A stretch of DNA of 64,000 nt from Dongia_A sp039808885 (GTDB lineage Bacteria > Pseudomonadota > Alphaproteobacteria > Dongiales > Dongiaceae), in the NCBI GenBank assembly GCA_039808885.1, contig JBDHTX010000004.1, forward strand, positions 121,978-185,977. The letters are read 5' to 3'. Below are positions 59,186 to 64,000 of the stretch, in pieces; position 1 is the first letter of the stretch; every line of letters starts with the position of its first letter. The translations under genes and the position numbers were made by a program. Under the pieces are notes generated by a model. That model was not told the origin of the DNA. It saw nothing but the letters and a program-made list of their open reading frames with translations, and searched no databases.

Positions 59186-61390
59186 CTATTCGGATGCCGG
59201 GGTGGAACCCAGCCGCGCCACGATCTCCGCCGGCGACCGCCCGGCGGCCGCCAGCCGGATGACCTCCAGGCTGCGGGCGACGGCGTCGCCGGGCACGGCC
59301 GCGGAGCCCAGGAAGGCGCGCACCGGGCGCATGTCGAATGCGCCGCCGCGCACCCGTTGCACGAAACCGCTCCAGTCCGCAGCGTCTTCGATACGCGGCA
59401 GCGGCGCGTAGTTGTCGGCCTCGATTCCATAGGTGACCAGCGCCGTCGGCAGGTCGTAGCGCGCGCCGTCGAGCGCGATGGTCGACGGCGTGGTGATCAC
59501 CGCCGCCGCATGCGCCAGGAAGGCGTCGGCGGTGAACCGGCGCCACTCAGGCGCATCGGGATCGGCGACGACCAGGTTTGCGGGCAAGGGCCGGGCCATC
59601 GCCGCGCCGGCGGTCCAGCGCCCGCCCATATGCGGCTTCAACAGGAACAGCAGGTCCGGCGCGGCCTTCGCCGTCGCCACCAGGTCGGCGATGAATCGCT
59701 GCCGGTAGGCATCGTCATAGCGGTTCCAATGCAGGTTCTCGAACACCGCGATGATCGTCCGCCCCCGGCAGGGAAATCCCGCCACATCGGTGCGCTGCAG
59801 CCGCCGCTTGGGGCAGCCGACCGGGACCACCTTGGCGCGGGTGTCGGCATTGGCCGATCGCGTCAGCCGCTCGAACCCACCCCAGGTCAGCACCAGGCGG
59901 CTGGCGAACTGCTCCTTCTTCTGGCGGTGCGGCTCGCCATAGGTCAGGCCGGCATTGTCCAGGCCGTGCTGCAGGTTGAGCGTGACCGCCCCGGCGGCGT
60001 TTGCCGCGCGGACAAACGCCACGGCGTGGCGCGCCCCGACGCCCTCTCCATCGGAAGCGGTGACGGCGACGTCGACCGCATCCGCGCGCCAGCCGCCCCT
60101 GCCGTCGGCCACGTCACGCGCCCGCAAGAATTCGATCCTGGCGCCCCGCGCGCGCAGCAGATCGAGCCGCCGCGAGGCAGGTACCGCGACCTTGGTCAAC
60201 ACCGCGACACGAACCTCGATGTCGGGACACCGGCTCGCCGCCTCGGCCACTGGACAGATCAAGTCCAGGTCCTGGAACTGCTGCAGCAGGAACATGACTC
60301 GCAGGCGATGCCCGGCTGCGGGAGCGGCATGGCTTGCCATCCCACCGCCACGCTGCCCCAGGATGATGCGCCAGGCGTCCAATGCGGCCCGCGCCGCATC
60401 CGGCCTTGCGGCCGCCGGCGCAGGCGCTGCCGCCTTCGCCGATGCCGGCCGCAAGGCCGTCCGCAGGCGTTCTTCCATCGGCGCGCCTTCCGGCCCGGGG
60501 CCGATGACCGGCCGTCCCAGTGCCGCGGCGAAGGCCGCCCGCGCGTCCGCTTGGGCCTGGCCAACTCGATCACCGCCGGCCGGCAACAGGCAGAGGTCGG
60601 CGGCTTCGATTTCGCGCGCCAGGGTCGTCAGGGTGAACCGGCGAAAATCCGCATCGAGCGGAAGACGCCCGACCGTCCGGCGGAACAGGCGCCGGGAGGA
60701 ACCGACCACCCGCAGTCGAAACGGCACCTCGGGCGCCAGGTCGACCAGCGCGCCCGCGGCCAGCAGCAATTCGCCAAGGCCGCCTTCGTCGCCGAGCCCG
60801 GCGCCATCGCCGAACCACAGGACCCGCGGCCCCCGCTTCGACGCTTGCGATGCCGGCGGTCGATGCCGGTCGAGCAATCGGCGCCGCACGCAGCGTGCAA
60901 GGTCGATGGCGCGAACCCGGAGCGCGTCACCGAACACCCGCACGCCGGTCGATGGAAACGCCATCAACGACGCGCGCAGGCTGCCGCGACGGAGCGGCAG
61001 ATCAGGCAATACGGCGACCGCGGCGGGCGCCAGGCCCAGCCGTTCCGCGACGAGTAGCGCGAGGGCGGCGTTGGCGGCGATCAGCCGGTGCGCGAATGCG
61101 GCCGCCGGGCGCAGCGACGGCAGCTCGGCGGTCAGTGACCGCGTGTCGCCGACATCGAGCACCACCTGCGGGCCGGCGTCCCGCGCCAGGCGGCACAACC
61201 CTGCGGTCTCCGGAGTGGCCGCGCCCGCGAAGATGATCGTCGCCACTCCGGTGAGATCGGCGGCGTTGATCGCCCCCGATACGATCCTGACCGGCATCCC
61301 GGCGCGACGCATCAGATGCGCCGGCAGCAGCACGCGGCGCCAGAGGCGGAGATCGCCGCTATCGATGCGCGGGACATGGAACAGGATCAT
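59186..61390 (-). CDS. Glycosyltransferase/CDP-glycerol glycerophosphotransferase-like protein
   Basis: A 734-residue protein with two GT-B-like halves. The N-terminal half (1-320) looks like a Rossmann-type glycosyltransferase (FHVPRIDSGDLRLWRRVLLP, GPRVLWFGDGAGLGDEGG). The C-terminal half (about 360-720) resembles CDP-glycerol glycerophosphotransferase-like or polysaccharide glycosyltransferases (LLFLLKPHMGGRW, AAVITTPSTIALDGARYDLPTALVTYG). It lies beside a sulfotransferase gene, both on the minus strand. Probably cell-surface glycan synthesis; donor and acceptor unknown. Confidence 0.7.
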   Translation of the reverse strand: MILFHVPRIDSGDLRLWRRVLLPAHLMRRAGMPVRIVSGAINAADLTGVATIIFAGAATPETAGLCRLARDAGPQVVLDVGDTRSLTAELPSLRPAAAFAHRLIAANAALALLVAERLGLAPAAVAVLPDLPLRRGSLRASLMAFPSTGVRVFGDALRVRAIDLARCVRRRLLDRHRPPASQASKRGPRVLWFGDGAGLGDEGGLGELLLAAGALVDLAPEVPFRLRVVGSSRRLFRRTVGRLPLDADFRRFTLTTLAREIEAADLCLLPAGGDRVGQAQADARAAFAAALGRPVIGPGPEGAPMEERLRTALRPASAKAAAPAPAAARPDAARAALDAWRIILGQRGGGMASHAAPAAGHRLRVMFLLQQFQDLDLICPVAEAASRCPDIEVRVAVLTKVAVPASRRLDLLRARGARIEFLRARDVADGRGGWRADAVDVAVTASDGEGVGARHAVAFVRAANAAGAVTLNLQHGLDNAGLTYGEPHRQKKEQFASRLVLTWGGFERLTRSANADTRAKVVPVGCPKRRLQRTDVAGFPCRGRTIIAVFENLHWNRYDDAYRQRFIADLVATAKAAPDLLFLLKPHMGGRWTAGAAMARPLPANLVVADPDAPEWRRFTADAFLAHAAAVITTPSTIALDGARYDLPTALVTYGIEADNYAPLPRIEDAADWSGFVQRVRGGAFDMRPVRAFLGSAAVPGDAVARSLEVIRLAAAGRSPAEIVARLGSTPASE

Positions 61391-61471
61391 TTCAACTCGG
61401 CGGGCGCGATTTTTGTCAGCTTAGCATGCCTCCGGGCGCCGCTGCCAATGCGTGCGGCCGCCACGGCGCCC

Positions 61472-62260
61472 TCAACCGGGTCTCTTCCGGTCATAGCCGT
61501 AGCGCTCGAAATCCTCCGCATAGAGGCGGCCGATGCGCGCCGCCAGATCGGCATCATAGAACGCCGCCGCCGCCGGCAAGTGATGGATCGACAGTTCGAT
61601 CTGATCGGCCGCGGCCGTGCTCGACGCGACGCGCGCCGTGTGATGGCTGGAGCGGAAGGCCGGCTGGGAGAAGTCCGTCGGCGGCAGACCGAATTGCCGC
61701 TCGATCCCCGCGAGCGCGCTTTCCAGGCCGTCCTCGATGCGGATGATCTGGTGCGGCCTGAGTCCGAACAGGACATGCAGCTCGAGCGGCGTCACCTGCA
61801 GCCGGTGATGCAGGTTGCAGCGCATCAGGTCGATGCCTTCCAGGAATTGCACGAACTCGCGGAACGAGAATCGCCGCTGCGTGTCGACCGGCCGGCCGAG
61901 CAGCGCCGCCAGCGCCGCATCTTCGTAGCCGTGCCGGTAGGCGTGAATGAAGGAACTGACCGCGCGCTCGAACGGGTTGCGCACGATCTTGACCACGTGC
62001 CGGCTGCGGCGGCCGGGATGCGCGAGGCGGTCCAGATAGCGGCCGGTCTTCTGATAGCGGCGGAGGCGATAGCGATGCACCCAGGGACTGAAGGCCAGCG
62101 CCTCTTCCAGCAACCCGTTGTGGTGGAACGCCCAGGAGATGACCGTGGTGCAGGCGGCCTTGGGCGACCACATCACGGCGATCTCGGCCGGCTCCACGAA
62201 GGTCAGGTGCGAGCGCCGCCTTTCGTGGTGGGTCGTCGGTAAAAAATACCTGAGTTTCAT
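61472..62260 (-). CDS. Sulfotransferase family 2 protein
   Basis: A 262-residue PAPS-dependent sulfotransferase. The 5'-phosphosulfate-binding loop is WSPKAACTTVISWAFHHNG and the 3'-phosphate-binding loop KIVRNPFERAVSSFIH, both of the carbohydrate sulfotransferase type; YxxFxRYGYD near the end is common. It is located 81 bp from the glycosyltransferase gene, so it may sulfate the glycan made by that cluster. No strong ribosome-binding site is seen before the ATG. Confidence 0.9.
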   Translation of the reverse strand: MKLRYFLPTTHHERRRSHLTFVEPAEIAVMWSPKAACTTVISWAFHHNGLLEEALAFSPWVHRYRLRRYQKTGRYLDRLAHPGRRSRHVVKIVRNPFERAVSSFIHAYRHGYEDAALAALLGRPVDTQRRFSFREFVQFLEGIDLMRCNLHHRLQVTPLELHVLFGLRPHQIIRIEDGLESALAGIERQFGLPPTDFSQPAFRSSHHTARVASSTAAADQIELSIHHLPAAAAFYDADLAARIGRLYAEDFERYGYDRKRPG

Positions 62261-62403
62261 GCTGTTGCGGAGAATGCCGGGTTCCCGGCCAAGAGCCCGC
62301 CGGGGCCGCGAAAGGGTTGCAATTCCGGCGGGCGGGCCGGCGGGGGCGCGGCCAGTTGTTGCCCCTCCGCCGGGATTCTGTCAATTGCCAGCCCGGCCCT
62401 CGG

Positions 62404-62429
62404 GGAACCTGCCACCTATACAATCCGGC
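62404..62429 (+). promoter_or_regulatory. Possible ECF-type promoter
   Basis: GGAACC (62404-62409) with a 17-bp step to CGGC (62426-62429) loosely fits a GGAAC/CGTT ECF promoter. It lies about 105-130 bp upstream of the sigma factor gene, where an autoregulated promoter would be. The -10 match is weak, so this is only a suggestion. Confidence 0.3.
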
Positions 62430-62532
62430 TCAGTTTGCGCTAGCCTGGGGGCGCGCTGAAAGTCACAAAAAAACAAAGACTTGAACTACAGGCACCGGCG
62501 GATTTGAACCGCCTGCGCCCGGCCTGCGACGG

Positions 62533-63129
62533 ATGAGCGGGATGGATATGCTGAGTACCCGGGGAACGGACGCCAATGTGAGCGACGGGCAGCTGCTGGC
62601 GCGGATTGCCAAGGGCGATCACCAGGCGGTGACGGCCTTGTACCAGCGGCTGGAGCGCCCGCTCTTTGCCTTCCTGGTCAAGACGCTGCGCGACCGGGAG
62701 GCGGCGGCGGACGTGCTGAACGAGACGATGCTGGACGTCTGGCGCCAGGCCGGCCGGTTCGAGGGCAAATCCTCGGTCGCCACCTGGATCTATGCCATCG
62801 CGCACCACAAGGCCATCTCGTGGCTGCGGCGGCGGCGCGAGGTCGAGCTGGACGAGGAATCCAGCGCCGAGATCGCCGATGACGCGCCCTTGGCCGACAG
62901 CAAGCTGGCGGCGGCCGACGTCGCCCAGGCCATCGCCAGGCTGCTGGAGAAGCTCAGCGTCGATCATCGCGTGGTGTTGCAATTGGCGTATTTCCAGGAA
63001 TTCAACGTGAGCCAGATCGCCGAAATCCTCGACTGCCCGGAGAACACGGTGAAGACCCGGATGTTCTACGCCCGGCAGCGCCTGCGCGCCTTGCTGGAGG
63101 CGGAAGGCATAGCGGGAGCCGCGGCATGA
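62533..63129 (+). CDS. ECF-type RNA polymerase sigma factor
   Basis: A 198-residue group IV sigma factor. Region 2 contains ALYQRLERPLFAFLVKTLRDREAAADVLNETMLDVWRQAGRF and WIYAIAHHKAISWLRRRR; region 4 contains LLEKLSVDHRVVLQLAYFQEFNVSQIAEILDCPENTVKTRMFYARQRLR. Several in-frame ATGs (62533, 62542, 62548) could start it. Its stop overlaps the next gene's ATG by 4 bp, so it is translationally coupled to its anti-sigma factor. Confidence 0.93.
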   Translation: MSGMDMLSTRGTDANVSDGQLLARIAKGDHQAVTALYQRLERPLFAFLVKTLRDREAAADVLNETMLDVWRQAGRFEGKSSVATWIYAIAHHKAISWLRRRREVELDEESSAEIADDAPLADSKLAAADVAQAIARLLEKLSVDHRVVLQLAYFQEFNVSQIAEILDCPENTVKTRMFYARQRLRALLEAEGIAGAAA

Positions 63130-63794
63130 GAAACGTCAAGCATCCGCACGGTCCGCTCGAGCCGCAGGATGTCGAGGAACTGCTGCCCTGGTACGTGACC
63201 GGCCGGGTGACGCGCGAGGAGGCGCGCGGCATCGAGGCGGCGCTGCAGACGATGCCGGACCTGGCCGAGAAGCTGGCGGCGGTGCAGCGCGAGCGCGACG
63301 CGGTCGCCCGCGGCAGCGAGGCGGTGGAGCCGCCGCCGCCGGAAAACCTGCAACGCCTGCTGCAGCAGGTGGAAACGACCCGCCAGGTGCGCGTGCCGAA
63401 GATCGAGCCGGCCGCTTCCGGCACCGACTGGCTGGCCACGGTGTTCGGCCGGCGCATCGTCTGGCAGGTCGCCTTCGCCGCCGCCTGTGTCGCCATCGCC
63501 TTCATGGGCGCGCGACTCTATGAGCCCGGCGATTCCGCCACCTTCGGCACGGCCGCCAACATCGCGGCTTCCAAACCCGGCGCGACCTTGGTGGTGACCT
63601 TCCTGCCCGGCGCGCCGAATGCCGATATGTCGGCCCTGCTGATCTCGCTGGATGCGGTGATCGTGGACGGGCCGAAACCGGGCAATGCCTATGTGCTGCG
63701 CCTGCCGTCCGCCGATCCGGCGGATGTCGCCGCGGCCATGGAGAAGCTGGTGGCGCGGAAGGACCTCGTGCAATCGGTCCTGCGCGGGTCATAG
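63126..63794 (+). CDS. Membrane anti-sigma factor
   Basis: A 222-residue protein with a cytoplasmic sigma-binding N terminus (LEPQDVEELLPWYVTGRVTREEARGIEAAL), one transmembrane helix at about residues 113-132 and a periplasmic domain (ATLVVTFLPGAPNADMSALL, VIVDGPKPGNAYVLRLPS) of the kind seen in anti-sigma factors. It overlaps the sigma gene by ATGA. It should hold the sigma factor until an envelope signal acts on the periplasmic domain. Confidence 0.88.
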   Translation: MRNVKHPHGPLEPQDVEELLPWYVTGRVTREEARGIEAALQTMPDLAEKLAAVQRERDAVARGSEAVEPPPPENLQRLLQQVETTRQVRVPKIEPAASGTDWLATVFGRRIVWQVAFAAACVAIAFMGARLYEPGDSATFGTAANIAASKPGATLVVTFLPGAPNADMSALLISLDAVIVDGPKPGNAYVLRLPSADPADVAAAMEKLVARKDLVQSVLRGS

Positions 63795-63834
63795 CTCGCG
63801 TCCCGTACCCATTCCGGGGCGGAAGGAGATCGCC

Positions 63835-64000
63835 TTGTTCTGGCGCACGCTTCCACTGACAGTTTGCCTGGTCTTCGGCCTTGCCACCGCGGCTGCGCCG
63901 ATCGCCGACGCGCTCGCGGCCGGCACGGCCTCCACGCCCACGCCCAGCCTGCCGCTGATCATGCCGCCGCCAGCGGGCGGTGGCGGCGGCGGAGGTGGCG
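63835..64000 (+). CDS. Exported protein, start only (cut by window edge)
   Basis: The first 55 residues of a gene starting TTG at 63835, 6 bp after GAAGGAG. A signal peptide (TTG start, then FWRTLPLTVCLVFGLATAAAPIADA) is followed by a Pro-rich and then poly-Gly linker (PLIMPPPAGGGGGG). It lies 40 bp after the anti-sigma factor, where ECF-operons often encode an exported target such as a protease; the rest is outside the window. Confidence 0.7.
   Translation, partial: MFWRTLPLTVCLVFGLATAAAPIADALAAGTASTPTPSLPLIMPPPAGGGGGGGG

Noticed and set aside
62482..62520. A tRNA-T-arm-like segment on the minus strand (GGCGGTTCAAATCCGCC)
   Set aside because: No matching 5' acceptor strand, anticodon arm or CCA end at the right distance, and the rest would run into the sigma factor gene.
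1..64000. CRISPR arrays, rRNA genes and standard tRNA genes
   Set aside because: No regularly spaced repeats with unique spacers and no conserved rRNA or complete tRNA segments were seen in reading.

Overview
The window is GC-rich (roughly two thirds G+C by eye) with a clearly alphaproteobacterial gene set: DUF1491, long polysaccharide glycosyltransferases, an ECF sigma/anti-sigma pair and amidase/oxidase genes typical of Rhodospirillales-like soil or water bacteria. No rRNA or tRNA is visible, so the genus cannot be fixed.

Layout. 1-5.4 kb holds an RND efflux pair (permease cut by the window edge), a glutamine amidotransferase and a divergent class III aminotransferase. 5.5-7.8 kb is a pair with visibly lower GC (DUF4910-type protein and a methyltransferase), probably acquired. 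7.8-30 kb is a leftward late operon of a podovirus-like prophage. In transcription order it reads large terminase, portal, cargo pair, two scaffold-like paralogues, toxin/Imm8 pair, N4-gp56-type major capsid, decoration-like protein, inserted two-gene cassette, second copy of the decoration gene, adaptor, gp10-like protein, small virion proteins, tail fibre genes, and a possible lysis pair. 30.2-33.9 kb carries a methyltransferase, a two-component system and a metallo-beta-lactamase-fold hydrolase embedded in the element. 34-37.8 kb is the phage control region: LexA/CI-like repressor, Cro-like gene, small genes and a secreted nuclease. No integrase, replication gene or obvious endolysin is seen. 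37.8-64 kb is chromosome: an EAL phosphodiesterase, MATE exporter, YajQ, an amidase/amine oxidase/TPP-enzyme run, a 359-bp nested inverted-repeat element, polysaccharide-type glycosyltransferases, a kinase-M23-aminotransferase fusion with an Lrp regulator, CorA, a sulfotransferase, and an ECF sigma/anti-sigma operon.

The most interesting feature is inside the phage head module. One virion-type protein ends in a domain resembling polymorphic-toxin C termini and is followed by a protein made of two tandem Imm8-like immunity domains. Two other genes, one lysozyme-like and one hydrolase-like, sit beside genes for Sec-exported proteins, as expected for periplasmic toxins with periplasmic immunity. 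Both of these, and both scaffold-like proteins, end in the same short C-terminal tag (consensus DDEF..ATKG.RW.RL). My reading, an inference, is a phage-derived particle that loads effectors into its capsid through a scaffold-type coat-binding tag, while the lysogen carries the cognate immunity genes. One effector cassette lies between two near-identical 433-bp copies of the decoration gene, which suggests a recombination-swappable cargo slot.
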